Source: Sclerodactyla briareus
Lineage: Eukaryota; Echinodermata; Holothuroidea; Dendrochirotida; Sclerodactylidae
DNA: 64,000 nt
Direction of reading: 5' to 3'
Assembly: GCA_026419785.1 (NCBI GenBank)
Contig: JAODTK010002776.1
Location: 110,412 to 174,411, forward strand
The position numbers and the translations under genes are program-made. The notes under the pieces were generated by a model. That model was not told the DNA's origin. It did no database searches and saw only the letters and a list, made by a program, of their open reading frames with translations. The first letter of the stretch is position 1. Every line of letters begins with the position of its first letter. This document shows, piece by piece, positions 11,140 through 22,749 of this stretch.

Positions 11140-12246
11140 TTATATTAGTTTAAGCATTCACTATATTCAAATTAAAATGAGAAAACAAGAGAAAGTCCTC
11201 GAAATCCGCGAAATGTATAACTGATCCCACGATGTCATGTGTCATACGTCACACGTTCGAGATAATACTATATTTTGGGTAACCTGGCGTATAATAGAAT
11301 AATCCTCTTTACCTGCTAACGTACGGCGCGCAAGAGCGGTGTTGATTGGCTGGCAACTTCGAATGTTGCAGTCCTGGGTGGTGATATATTCACTGTTTAT
11401 TCTCATGTTATCATAGTTTTTGTTAGTGACCTAATAGTTTCCCGGGAAGAATTTGATCGCTTTCCTGTATCATTTGCTGGAAATCAGCTGTTCTAACAAA
11501 TTATTTCATTTTTCGTATTGAATAATTCGGCGAGCTCAGGAGCCACACCAGTAAAACCTATGGACGGGGCCGGCACGTTGAGAAAGTTGTCACAAATGGC
11601 ACAAATTGGGCCATGCCCGTGCTGTACCTCGACCTGGGCTTATTGAGAACAACAGCGGAAGCGTCCGATTTTTCGGCGTCAACGAGTTCGTTTGTTGTGT
11701 TTGCGTCTTCTCTGAACGGAGTCCTCGACGAATGTTTTCACCTTGTGGCCCATTAAAAACAAGATCTGAACCACTAGAGAAAAAAATCAACGTTAACAAT
11801 ATATAGAATAGCTAGATGAGAAATGCCAACGAGACGACAGTCACTAAATATGGTGAAGGAATTATACGGTGTGTCATCAGTTTGACACCCCTCTGAACAG
11901 TTGGCACTGTTCCGGCGTCCTATAACACCGTTTGTGTTCAATCACCCGTCCTGCAAATCAAGGGGAAGTTGACATGGCCTGCTGCGTAAAAATACTGTTC
12001 GAAGAATACGAAGTCAACATGAGGGCGTCCGCAAAATGAGGTTGGAGGACTATTGTTTCTCTTCTATTTCTCTCATCTATTTCCATAGCCCCCATAACAG
12101 TTGAGCGTAGATGAGCCTAACCATAGCTGAATGCTCGTTGATACGTGCTCAATGGGAAATTAGCCATACAATGAAGGTCCGACCACTAGGGACGATATAT
12201 CTTTTTTTCAGTGGGTTTATTTACATGTTGGCAAATAGTTACACCG
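11140..12246. other. No supported gene
   Basis: Short frames at 11590-11806 lie on both strands over the same bases and look like chance. No repeats or RNA features are recognised. Confidence 0.4.
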
Positions 12247-12408
12247 TTACTCTATATTCCTGTCGGATGTCCGATGTTGATACATTCCTACTTTCGAGAC
12301 AGTGATCTGATAGGATGGAGCGCTAGTTGATCGCATCGCGAACGCAGTTCTATGGAGATGCAAAACTTCAACGGTTGACACTATTGCCCATACTCTCTTT
12401 TTATTCAC

Positions 12409-12529
12409 GTTCTGGTGTAATACAGAACTAGGAATGCACGATGGAGTTGTTATGGATCGCATGGGTACGTAGGTATCGGTTTCTCGGTCGCTGGGTTCTT
12501 CCTCTCCCCTCACCTCTGTGGTTTCCATG
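12409..12529 (-). CDS. Candidate exon with YVPM tyrosine motif
   Basis: On the minus strand a strong acceptor (TGTATGTTTCTGTTTCACAG) precedes base 12529. The frame then reads METTEVRGEEEPSDRETD followed by TYVPMRSITTP. It is acidic, Ser/Thr-rich and without hydrophobic segments, as in a cytoplasmic tail. Y-V-P-M fits the YxxM consensus bound by PI3-kinase SH2 domains when phosphorylated. A GTGAAT donor at 12409/12408 is one possible 3' end; otherwise the frame continues to a stop at 12247. It may belong to a minus-strand receptor gene that includes the membrane exon at 21.6 kb, but 9 kb separates them and no join is proven. Confidence 0.35.
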
Positions 12530-12819
12530 CTGTGAAACAGAAACATACATGAGAACATAAGGAAGGAGAAGTCAGGAAGATCTCTAATCAAATTCCGATT
12601 TTTCTGTTTTTCCGGCCCGTTTGCTCTATAGAATGAGCACTTATGCAGAAACATCCGAATTATTATGTCCAGGCGTCACTGACTTACTGTAATTAGGACA
12701 ACTATATAACTATACAACTATACAACTGACAATGTGTTATCCTATTGGTAATGATGATGAGGCATGATGAAAGAGGGTTCCTTGGCAATGTGGTAAGGGA
12801 TTGTATGATAACGGCATAG

Positions 12820-12895
12820 ATATAAATATAAGAGATATAATGATATATATATAATAATATTAATAATGTAGTTAATATAGGTAATATTAAATTTT
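12820..12895. repeat. A+T-only low-complexity stretch
   Basis: TATAAATATAAGAGATATAA continues into ATATATATAATAATATTAAT and similar. Part of this shows as a false hydrophobic frame on the minus strand. Confidence 0.7.
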
Positions 12896-13077
12896 TGAAA
12901 AAAAGACATATCAAAACCACAGACCCCCAAATTTGGAGGTTCAGCATGTTGCTTTGTTGCGATATTCAATGTACTTTTGAGAAATTTGAGGAATCCATGA
13001 GACACTAAACAGTAAATGTTGTTTTTTGCGCCATGATAAAGGAAAACGAGAAAGGTGAAATGGTTTCCAGATAGAAA

Positions 13078-13340
13078 TCATTGAGATGGTTCTTCAATCA
13101 ATTTTGTAAAAGCTGATTGTGCCCGTATCGGTACACTCGAATCAGCAGTGTAACAAATAGAAAGTACCAAAAGCCAGTCAATAATTACATGGACCATGGC
13201 CTTTAAAGGTACATCTTCACGAAATCGGTGTTGATAATTGTTCTGTAATTGCGTTATTTTGCCACCTGATAATAACACGGTAGTACAGATCACCTCTGAG
13301 CGTGGCTTGTCAGCCTCTATACTCAGATCCCTGTAGGTGT
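13078..13340 (-). CDS. Candidate terminal exon, unknown protein
   Basis: A good acceptor (GTTTTTTGGCTGCATATACAG) precedes 13340 on the minus strand. Two phase bases and 86 codons follow to TGA at 13078-13080. Composition is protein-like, with a hydrophobic segment AMVHVIIDWLLVLSICYTA in the middle and a polar end, AQSAFTKLIEEPSQ. If that segment is a membrane helix the protein would have a ~25-residue tail. No family is recognised. Its relation to the exon at 12.5 kb is unclear: a stop here would end any gene before it. Confidence 0.35.
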
Positions 13341-13789
13341 CTGTATATGCAGCCAAAAAACACAGCTCTCATTCTTTCGAGAATACTTTGCAGAAGAATT
13401 GATTACCGAGGTACGCATCAGTCGGGCTAAGAGCTGTTCAAGGTATCGTACCGTCGGTGTGTAGAAAAAGTTCATTTTTCACTTGGCCTCAAGTAAGAAC
13501 ATGACTATGAGCCTGTAGTAATGGCGGAAGTGTTGTAACATACATCCTGTTGTCAGTTTGAACCACTATTCTATCAAATTACTACGGGCGGTATGATACG
13601 TGGGCAGTTTGACCTTTTAGTCTACAGAAGTATTGATAGATAAGTCTTCAGAACCCTCTTTACAGTTTAGTTGCTCACCTTCGAATGTTTTCTATTGTGA
13701 TGTGCCTAGGCTAACCTGTGAGACTAGACTCCATCAAGCCCCAGCCTTATTAGGCTTAGGAACGTGACTGGCGCTTCTTCTCTCTTTGA

Positions 13790-13824
13790 CCCCCCCCCCC
13801 ACCACCACCCCCCCCCCCCCCCCC
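13790..13824 (+). repeat. Interrupted poly(C) tract, 11 and 17 C
   Basis: C11 at 13790-13800 and C17 at 13808-13824 are separated by ACCACCA. The minus strand is G-rich and able to form a quadruplex. Confidence 0.95.
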
Positions 13825-13849
13825 AATAATGGTGGGAGTGAAAAAAGGC

Positions 13850-14750
13850 ACAACCCTGTGGCAATACTGCCCCACTCTCGAACATCCCTCCCTAGAGTGA
13901 TTTGCCTCCATTCGAGTTTCAGTGACTTGCCTGAAAGAGCTCGATTGTCCCATATTTTCGGTCAATGGGTCAAATTAACAAATTACGGTACGCAGGAGCA
14001 GATTCGGTTAACACTGACCAAAAAAAACTATATCATTCCAACGCAGTGGGCATGATACTTCGACAGAACCCCCAGATTGTCTAACGAAATCTACAATAAT
14101 GTAGGACTTCTTAACATCACAATTTGCTTTCTTACAGTAACTATTCATGAAATCAATGGAACCCACAACCATGTCTTCATTTAAGTTAGTTTCCTCTCTT
14201 CCATGGCATATACTATTGAAGCGAGAAAAATCCCTGCTAATTCTCCTATATGATAACTCCTCCATCAAGACTTCCTTCACTTCGTAACGTATAGTTCCCC
14301 GCGTTGCTTCAGAAGTGGTAGACCTCGCGCATCCCCATCTAGAGGCAGTTTTTCATACAGCACATAGCGACCACCCGACTAGTTAATACTAGGACTTCCG
14401 TGAGTGTTGGTGATAAAGGGTCGATGTTCCAAAGCTGAAGCAACAAATACCACCTCATGGGATGAGAAACCCTCTACCATTTTGGATCGCGCATTTATAG
14501 TTTGGTCGTTGAGCAGCAAGTCAGTTTATGGCAGTCATCAATACACGCACACCTGCAATACAAGCGAACAAAACGGGTGAAATGTACATTTGTTGGTTCT
14601 GCCGTTAACAAATTAATATAAAACGATACTCACTCTCCAATACAAAGAAGAAAAAAGAAATTCGTAATTATTAAAGATGATATGGAAATTATCTTGACAA
14701 ATCGCTAAGTTGGTAGAAAAAGTGACAATATTATCTTGAATGTTATATAT
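13850..14750. other. No supported gene; weak frame on minus strand
   Basis: A minus-strand frame at 14008-14280 has protein-like composition (KEVLMEELSYRRISRD near its start) but no recognised family and no clear splice sites. The piece 13850-13900 resembles 7585-7640 (both contain a CTCGAAxxTCCCT box), so part of this is a dispersed repeat. Confidence 0.25.
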
Positions 14751-14779
14751 GAATGTTAGCAAGGACCTAAGGAATTAAT

Positions 14780-15340
14780 TGTGGATTTCCGCCGGGTGAT
14801 AGACGTGGCCAAACCAGTGCTTATTGAAGATAAGACTTTGGACAAGGTTACGAGTAACAAATACCTGGGTTGTAATTTTGATGACGAACTGGAATGGGCC
14901 TCCACTGGTGAGCCTCGTTGCCAATCGTCCTCAAGCCCCGAATTATTGTTTACGGAAACTGGACTGTTTTAAAACATTTCATAACATTTATTCATATTTT
15001 AAGAACAACTCCTCATTGGCATATTGTCCTCTGTATGTCTTCATGGGTTGGGACGCAAATAATCCTTAAGAAGGTGTTGGAAGATTATTTTTAACAGGCC
15101 AGTAGGATTGTTGGAAAATGTTTTTTGCCGACGGTTGAAGGAGTCTATGAAAGTCGTATCGTGGATAGCTTCGCTTCGCTTCGGTCTCCGAACCACCCTC
15201 AACATACTAGGGCTGATTATTTTCATTATCCCACGTAGCGGGAGGATGAGACCACCGGCTCACAAAAATCGTTATCCTTCATCCTTCGTGAGGAAAGCCG
15301 TCAACATTTTTAATTCATCTATTAGCTGTTGATCTCTTCC
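14780..15340 (+). mobile_element. 3' end of a non-LTR retrotransposon (CR1/L2-like RT C-terminus), decayed
   Basis: The frame at 14781 reads DFRR..AKPVLIEDKTLDKVTSNKYLGCNFDDELEW, the pattern common in LINE reverse transcriptases after the catalytic palm (KYLGxxxDxxLxW). A second frame continues with LRKLDCFKTFHNIYSYFKNN, and others with YESRIVDSFASLR and SFILRE, typical of the end of the ORF. At least three frame changes and several stops show it is dead. Upstream RT motifs are absent, so the copy is 5' truncated, as usual for LINEs. Confidence 0.7.
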
Positions 15341-16300
15341 CTCCGTTATTAACTTGGGTACCTCTTATCCTTGATCAATTTTTACGTGTTTCATCATTGC
15401 TCCTTTTCATTTCTTATTGTTACTTACTTGCCATCCGACAGTGCATATTTTGTATTTGATCCCGTTCTTAGGTTTTATTGTTCTAATGTCTTAACGTCCT
15501 CTTACTGTTGTGTATTGGGCTATTGTTTGTACTTCTGAATAATTTTTCAGCAAGCATGTGTTTTCCCTTTCGGATATAATGAAGTTCATCCTATTCTTGT
15601 CCTTATCTTATCTTAATTTATTACTTATCGTGTCATCGTGTGTAACAGTTAGAAGAGCTTGCAATTCAGTTTGGTCGCGTTTACTTTTGATCTACCAGGC
15701 TGCGCGATGTTCGTACAGATATTGTATAGCATTAGGCATAGGTTTACTTTAAATCAGCACGGTATCTTCTAACACCTTGGATTCATCATCCGTCGTCGTG
15801 TGTGTGTTTTTTTCTGTTTTTTTTTTTGGGGGGGGGGGGGGCGAAACGATAGTCCGGGCTTATCCTGTGTCAGCTCCCTGCCAAGAGAACTTGTTAATAT
15901 AATGTCGATGGTTTGCTTGCGTATTTGGATGAGCCAATTACATTCATATCTAACCCTACTTCAGTCCACATATAACGGTATGTTTTTTATGTAACAATAA
16001 TTGTAATCGATACTCCTCTGAAAAATGTCTTGTCTCGAGACTCTAACTGAGTGTTAAAACCATTTTAATTCATTATGAAGCTGGATGGTGGCTGTTGAGC
16101 ACCTTGATTATGCGTGCTGAAATGGATAAAGTGAAGACACGGGTGAAAACCTACACTCGCTAAATATAGTTAGCCTAAATACACGCCTTTATATCGTTTA
16201 TATCAGCTACAATCTTTTTTCACTCGTACGCCTGTCATTGTCCTTCCCACTTATATCGACCTCCATGCACTTCGCATTCAACGGAAATTAGTTGCCATGG
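15341..16300. other. Probable LINE 3' tail, then no supported gene
   Basis: T-rich sequence follows the RT fragment. T11 followed by G14 lies at 15817-15841. No coding feature is recognised. Confidence 0.35.
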
Positions 16301-16304
16301 TGCA

Positions 16305-16553
16305 CTACTGCTGAGGAGTAACCGCATAGACACTATTTGGTATGACGCGTCTATGTGGTTCGGACGCGTTAATCAATTCAAATATCGTGGGCACAGTTGG
16401 TAAATAACCTTCACCATTGCAATTGCGTATGCTACAACTAAGTTTGGGCTTGTATTTTGGGGAACAGACACAACATTTTTCCCACCATGTAATATTACGG
16501 CCTCCTTGAACAAACTGTGACCGCGCTCTCAAAACAAACCTAATTAATCGCAT
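16305..16553 (-). other. Cys-rich open frame, doubtful
   Basis: The minus-strand frame reads GRNITWWEKCCVCSPKYK and then LSCSIRNCNGEG. The NITWW and LSC words are faintly Ig-like, but there is no GxYxC signature and no good splice site. Unassigned. Confidence 0.18.
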
Positions 16554-16864
16554 ATTACAAATGTGTAGTGACGATCAAATGGGCGAAAAGGTGTCACATT
16601 CCGTGTTGTTACGTCATGAAATTTCCGCCCGTGGAGTTTCGAAATAACGTTCAGTTCCAGCTGAATGTTCGTGGCAAAACAGCCTCTGCACGGCAGGCTG
16701 TCAAGTGTGACCCTTTGAACACCATTATCATATAATCAGATTGTAACCGTGACCGTTTCATTCAGGACAGGGTTCCGCTCATCTCTAATAATTCGTGCAA
16801 TGGACTATCAGTGTTTCCTTCTAGTTCGAAGAAAAAATCGATGAAACTTCTGCCTCGGATCACT

Positions 16865-16879
16865 CCCCCCCCCCCCCCC
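16865..16879 (+). repeat. Poly(C) tract, 15 C
   Basis: An uninterrupted run, one of more than ten similar G/C homopolymers in the window. Confidence 0.95.
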
Positions 16880-17315
16880 TATGAATTTAAAAGTTCAACA
16901 CAAAAGCGGGAACGAAGGAGACCATCTACCACCACCAGACCACCCCATTAAATATGGGAACGATAAATCATCCTCTCGGCCATTTTAATTGTATTTTAAG
17001 GATCGTGGTTTTCATACCACTCGGCCCTACTTATTATTTAGCATGAGTATTCTACCCAACCTGGCTTTTCTCATAGGGTAAAATATAGGTTAAATTTGTG
17101 CAAATCGCAAACCTCTAATGAATCCTCGATATTTATTGAATTTTGGTGTATTTTTCAACACATTAAATTACACACAGCTAAATTCAACGCACAAATCCAT
17201 GTGGTGGTCAGCTGTCATGTTAAGGTGTTGTGTATCTTGCTTTGTTTTTCATGACCCTTTCCTCATTTTCTACGAAAAAATCGAAACACATCTTCGAGAA
17301 CATGACTTCACTTAC

Positions 17316-17423
17316 TTGGTCTACACATAGGCCACGTACTTTTGGCCAAGGAGTGGATCCTCGAATTTCCAACAATTTTCTTGACGTACGTATTCCAGGA
17401 CTTTTTGGAACAGAAAAGCTGAT
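17316..17423 (-). CDS. Candidate 108-nt internal exon, unknown
   Basis: On the minus strand a strong acceptor (AATGTGTTTATTTCCAG) precedes 17423, and GTAAGTGAAG follows 17316. The 108 nt are a multiple of three and two frames are open: phase 0 (ISFSVPKSPGIRTSRKLLE) and phase 1 (QLFCSKKSWNTYVKKIVG). Both splice sites are good, but which frame is used, and the protein family, cannot be told. Confidence 0.28.
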
Positions 17424-17659
17424 CTGGAAATAAACACATTTGTATGATAATCGGAAATAATGAAACGGGAGTGGATAAATGTAAGACAACTTGAAGGGTA
17501 GCTTCAAATTTGTGTTGACATAAGTGACCTGGCTGCTTTATTACTTAAGAGAACGCTGAGGACGCACGGACTCCAAGAAAATCCGCTAGGCCCTTCATTC
17601 TTCCACCACCCTGGCCTTGCAAGCTCACTGATTTGGACAGCAAAGTGCGTAACATATGC

Positions 17660-18184
17660 CTAAACATGAATAATAAACCCACAATCATACGACAGCATAT
17701 GTATTTTTCGATTGCTGCCTCTTTTCGACGCTTCCAAAACGGAATGTTGCTCTTGGCTCGGAATAGGCAGCTTGACGTATTCATTGTACTGGACGAGGGG
17801 GACACTTAACATTAATGTACCGGGCCACAGAGGTATTGCCTTATTCCGTGAATCTGGTGAGTGATTTGCAGCTGACAATAGGTGGCAGTATCCCTGTCTG
17901 CACCCTTGCTGGGCCTTGAATAGGTTTGATCCTCTGCTCTCAAGTATACCATGAAGGAAAGGAAAACCTTGAACGCAACGGAAACCGTAATAGGTTCGTG
18001 TTGTTAGCTGTTGCAAACAATACAAACTCTGTCTATTGTGCATTCCACAGTTCTGCTGAATGAAATCGGGCCACCTAAACGTGTCATTCTCTGATGTGCC
18101 AGACTTCAGAAATATTAAGGCAATAACTCCTCTAGACACATGCCTGGAAGGCACCGGCTGCATCCACCCGTCGCTCGCAATCAC
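17660..18184 (-). other. 174-codon unrecognised open frame
   Basis: The frame opens with GTG and runs without interruption. Composition is mixed, with several Cys and the words GWMQPVPSRHVSRG and NDTFRWPDFIQQNCG. No domain, membrane segment or repeat is visible, and no flanking splice sites stand out. It might be an exon or a relic of a mobile element. Its length alone makes it one of the less likely chance frames here. Confidence 0.25.
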
Positions 18185-18254
18185 CCAGTGTCCACTAGAC
18201 TATCGACATGTCTGGTCCCCCCTCCCACCGCGACAGGGCCTGGGCCTGGCCTTT

Positions 18255-18274
18255 CCCCCCCCCCCCCCCCCCCC
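18255..18274 (+). repeat. Poly(C) tract, 20 C
   Basis: The longest uninterrupted homopolymer of C in the window. Confidence 0.95.
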
Positions 18275-18299
18275 TAACTCCCGAGGTACCCGCGAACCA

Positions 18300-21080
18300 C
18301 GCCAACCGTTTTTTTTTCGAATGAGAGACATTACTTTCATTCAACTTCTACTCTTTGTCGTGGGGCAAATAATTTTTGGCGACCTACTTATACATTTATT
18401 ACTTAACTGTATCGCAGGTATTGTTCATGTCGCCCGCCCCGCCCCCTACTCTTCCTCCAGGCACCGAGCACGGCCATACATTGCAACATAAATTTCATAA
18501 CACAATTGCAGGCCCCCACCCCTCGTTCTTGGCAGGAGGACAACACAGATGAGCATATTGTTCAAACAGAAATCTAGCCTCGAGCTCAAGATATGTTTTA
18601 TTTCGTCCGTTGATAGTTTGGTCCAAAAGAACGCGAATCTACTTCTACTCACTGCCCACAAGTAGAATCGAGCGGCCGGTTATTGATAGATAATGAATTG
18701 ACTGTATATAAATAGCAACATAATCCATAGTCTATAACTAACTAAGAAAACGACCGCTTAGTCTGCGCACATTAGTGTCCACATAGGTTTAATGGCAGTT
18801 TCTTCCGATATTGTGACTTTTCGGGCATCTCGAATCAATATGTTACCTTCTTTTTTGGTTTGGATATATAACCTTTCTGGTCCAATCGGGCTCGGAAACA
18901 GTCAATGTTGCCATCCACCTTCACACACATAATGCCCTCCTCGAGTCGTCATTATGTAAGAATCCTACTCTCATCCAAGCCCTGAGCGCTGCCATAACAT
19001 TCTGCAACTTCTGCATATATATCTAAATGGCATGAAATTAAACAAGTGGCTAAGTTGGTTGAATGGCCGTCGTATCCCATGTCACTGATGATTATCGCAA
19101 TATTCTTGTCAATGCTCTATGGTTAGTTGTGATCACACAGACAAAACAAAATAAAGAAGACTGCTTCGAAACACCCGCATGGATGATATTCACCCAAGAG
19201 AAATTTGATTCCTCATTCATCGTTGCCAGTCATAAACGGAAATGGTGACGACCTGCAGTATTTAGCACGAAGGCGACATTGAACTTTCTTTAAATGCGGA
19301 GGGGAGAGGGGTTTTCCGTTATGATTTGTGCCATTTGCTGCTTCGTTGTGCAAGGGAAATCGCCTTCAGTGTAACAAAATGCACTGAAACGTTGCAGACA
19401 ATATAAAGTTTTAAATGTAACATGTAATTCATACCTGGGGAAGTAGGTGAAGACGTTAGCGCTGTCATATGTTCAGGAAATTGCTGAGTAGACATTGTTG
19501 TAAACTTTTCCAACACATTATCACATACCATCTTGAATAGGTAGAACCTGGTGCATAAGCTGAACTTCTATGCGGCAGCAAACGTATTTAGGGTTCTGAA
19601 ACGCCCTAAGTGTCTCAACATTTTCATTTACCGCTTTTGTCCTTGTTCGGTGATCCTTTTCGATGAACCATTTCCTGTGTGATGCCCTTTGATTTAGGTA
19701 CTACTTGGCTGTTCCGTGCTGTGTGTAAAAATAGAATCAGTATTATATTCTATAACCTCGTATTACAACTCTCGAATTCTTTTGCGATTAAGGTGTTTCA
19801 GGTATGCCTCATACCGCATCTTTAATCTTAGATCTACCGATGATATACCAGGACTGGTCCCTCAACCCCCACCCCCCCCCCACATCCCCCAACAGGGACG
19901 GCTTCACATCACTGTCACACCCAAGTTCCATAATTCTAGAACCGAACGACTGACTATACATACTGTCAGCATGAATCCGAACGTGTTGTTATTTCTGACG
20001 ATGTCTCTGCTATTTGGACAGCATCAGAAATACAACAAGAATTGCTTCAACCTGAATTAATGGGCCAACCAACATTGAATCATATCAGCTCAACAATCTA
20101 TGTTTACTAAATATAAATAGATACTCCCGATCATTAAAATCAAAAATGCCAAAATCAGATGTTCCTCACAGCTGAAAATTTTTGTAGTCTGTAATGCTTG
20201 AACCCAATCATCTCGCACATCTTATGTACCGGCCACTGGAATATTCAAACCCTCACCCCACCCCTTCTATCGAATATCACGCCCACACCGCATAGGGGTG
20301 TGTTTCCAGGCCGTGTTCACTCACGAAACACACACCTGTGGCAAGAGTAAGAACACAAAAACACCAACTTAACCAAAATGTACCCACATAATTGTTACCA
20401 CCACGAGACTTTACCGTCAACTTATTGCAAAATGTTGAATAATTTGGCCGTACCTGTACTGAACATCCCTTTTGGAATCTGTTGGTTATACCACGATATA
20501 AATATCCGGGATGTGATTATAGAGTCGCTACTTTTCTTTCGTTCCGTATATCAACCCATTCATTTAATTGTAAATCGTGAAATAGTGGTGTCTATATGCA
20601 AAGTGAATGTTACGCATATGTGATGCAACCATAGGAACAACGCAAAGGTCCGCTCATTGACTTTACACGTGAAGTTGACATTTTCGCACTATTAGAGCAG
20701 AAAAATATTAGGTAATGTTCATGAATTATTTAATGAATCGTTCTTCATATCTTGTGACAAATTTGTAGTTTTCATCAGATCTCATCGTTAGTTCTTCTGT
20801 CACTATGTTGGTGAACAATACATGTTTGTATTGGATTTTTTTTATTACACAGGGTCACCGATTACTCTCGTGATGTCACGGTGCACATTGCGCAATAGCA
20901 GCATTTTCTCGATTTACACTCGATTCCGGCTGATTTTCTTATCTTAATTTTACTGAATACAAGACAAACCAGAATAGCAGCAATTATGTATACCTAGCCA
21001 TTGTACTTTAAGTCCGTGGTTTTCGTGGCAGAAAGCCTAAGCGAGAAACACATTACCCTAGGCCATCTGCTACTTCATGT
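18300..21080. other. Mostly non-coding; one weak minus-strand exon-like piece
   Basis: A minus-strand frame at 19436-19531 reads FPEHMTALTSSPTSPG and ends in CCCCAG|GTATGAA, a possible donor; no firm acceptor was found. At about 20986-21028 (-) a 43-base segment sits between a good acceptor (TGTGTTTCTCGCTTAG) and GTATAC but is open in only one phase. Neither is called a gene. Confidence 0.25.
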
Positions 21081-21086
21081 ACTTAC

Positions 21087-21141
21087 CGCTGCTCTCTGAT
21101 TCAGCTTGTGGTAATGGCATTCTCGGAGTCATCAGGGTGGC
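21087..21141 (-). CDS. Weak candidate cytoplasmic exon
   Basis: The 55 nt lie between CACTTTATTCACATACAAG and a consensus donor GCAGCG|GTAAGTAC on the minus strand. One phase reads ATLMTPRMPLPQAESESSG and is open throughout; another reads HPDDSENAITTS then a stop. It lies just downstream of the membrane exon at 21.6 kb on the same strand, but the phases do not join cleanly. Confidence 0.22.
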
Positions 21142-21319
21142 CTTGTATGTGAATAAAGTGACGAAACAGTGAAAGTCAGTGCATATCAAACATGCATGTT
21201 CCCTATTATTTCATGTTCATCGTACATTAAATGTAACAATTTCATATAAATATTGATATTAAGCTGTCGAAAAATACTCCTTCGAAATATACTAGGAGAT
21301 TTCATTTCAATTTCACTAC

Positions 21320-21352
21320 CTGACTTTTTTCGGTTCAGTGAGAGCGCTCGAG
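21320..21352 (-). CDS. Possible 33-nt phase-1/1 microexon
   Basis: On the minus strand, CATTTGTATCCCTCACGTAG precedes 21352 and GTAGTGAAA follows 21320. In phase 1 the 33 nt read RALSLNRKKS, basic as expected just inside a membrane, and the phase matches the end of the membrane exon at 21575. Such a short segment could be chance. Confidence 0.22.
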
Positions 21353-21574
21353 CTACGTGAGGGATACAAATGTTGAGATGAGAAAAACATCTATAACACG
21401 GGAATTTCATTAACGGGACGAATTGGCAATGGCATTATTTTATGGGATGAATACTTTTTTTGTACTACCAGGATATGCAATTACATAACACACAATTCTT
21501 TAGAGCAGAGATCAACATTTGGACAGTTATAACGATGCCCCCCTCTAGTTGAACATCGTATATCGATATCTTAC

Positions 21575-21674
21575 CTCTGTGTCTCTTATACCGCAGACGA
21601 ATGTCACCAGGAGCGAGCATTACTATGACCAAAAGTGCGGGAGCAGCGATCATTACATAATTGGAAATGATTTG
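21575..21674 (-). CDS. Candidate transmembrane exon of a minus-strand receptor
   Basis: A strong acceptor (ATTGATTACCTCACACAG) and a consensus donor (CAGAG|GTAAGATA) bound 100 nt on the minus strand. The open frame reads QIISNYVMIAAPALLVIVML followed by APGDIRLRYKRHR. This has about 17 hydrophobic residues and then a strongly basic stop-transfer sequence, the standard layout of a single-pass type I receptor with its cytoplasmic side downstream. It ends in phase 1. The extracellular exons would lie at higher coordinates (candidates at 25.8-27.2 kb) and the tail exons lower. No ligand-binding or enzyme domain is visible, so the receptor class is unknown. Confidence 0.4.
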
Positions 21675-22214
21675 CTGTGTGAGGTAATCAATTATAATAA
21701 ACAGAATGACCACAGTGAATGAAACATTAGGGTTCATATCCCTATAGATCTCCACGATACACCCGATTCATGAGATATCGACAGGAATATTGACTCGGAA
21801 GTATATACATGAATAACACACACCCACGTAATTTTCAGATGAATAGTATGGGTAATACTGCTACTTATGACTGGATTTCACTCGATGCGTGGTCTTCAAT
21901 CCTTATTCATTTGTTCGTTCGCAAGTTTACGAAAAATCATATAATCCATCTGACCCCAGCATATGAGGTCATAGCCAAAATGCATGCGCGCCAGTGGATC
22001 TCTTGTCATTAGTTTAGTCTACTTTAGTTTAGTGAACCAGAAGCCAAAAGGCTGGGATTATTGACTCCTTCTGACAACCTATAGTCAGACACAAAGACCA
22101 ATGGGAGATTGTTCCCGCTCATTAGGGGCAATATAACGTCTGACAAATTTCCCATTTTTGTCAACCAACCAATAGGGTTTCTATCCTCTCGAAAGGAAAG
22201 CTACGCACTAAATT

Positions 22215-22700
22215 TCAAAGGTTTTGGACTTTAACCTCTGGTGACCTCAGAAGACCTCTGACCTGACCCCATAACCATGAGGTTATGTACTCATCATTGG
22301 GAACCACATACCAAGTATGGGCTTCATCCATCAGTGGAGTCGAGTTACCATATTTTTACAAAGCCAAACAATTGCCGATGGAAAATATCGACTTTTCACG
22401 AATTTTCGTTTTTGACCAAAATTCAAACCCCGGCATATACCAAAAACAATAGAGTTTCTGTACTCCCATTAGAAAGCTGAACACAAACTGATCAGGTCAA
22501 CCATTTTGGACTTATAGTGTTCAAAAAATTCTCGGACTTTGACCTCTGGTTACCACAGATGAACCTTCTACATGACCCCAAAACAGTAGGGTTCATGTAC
22601 TCATCTTGGGGAACACCTATGCCAAGTATGAGCTTCAAATCCGTCTCAGGTGGGGTTGAGGTATCGTGTTTACAAGCTGGGCGTCACATACGCACCCCAT
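22215..22700 (+). repeat. Two copies of the TGACCTCTGGTGACC dispersed repeat
   Basis: Copy 1 (about 22215-22345) and copy 2 (about 22530-22690) share, in order, TTTGACCTCTGGT, a second GACC box, ATGACCCCA, GGTTATGTACTCATC/GGTTCATGTACTCATC, GGGAACAC-like sequence, CCAAGTATG and GAGTTACC-like ends. Similar pieces lie at 6.5, 48.0-48.8 and, inverted, 53.2 kb. Confidence 0.75.
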
Positions 22701-22749
22701 AAATACATACTGTCATGACAGCACAGATTCCTCTGACTTCCTCAAAGAC

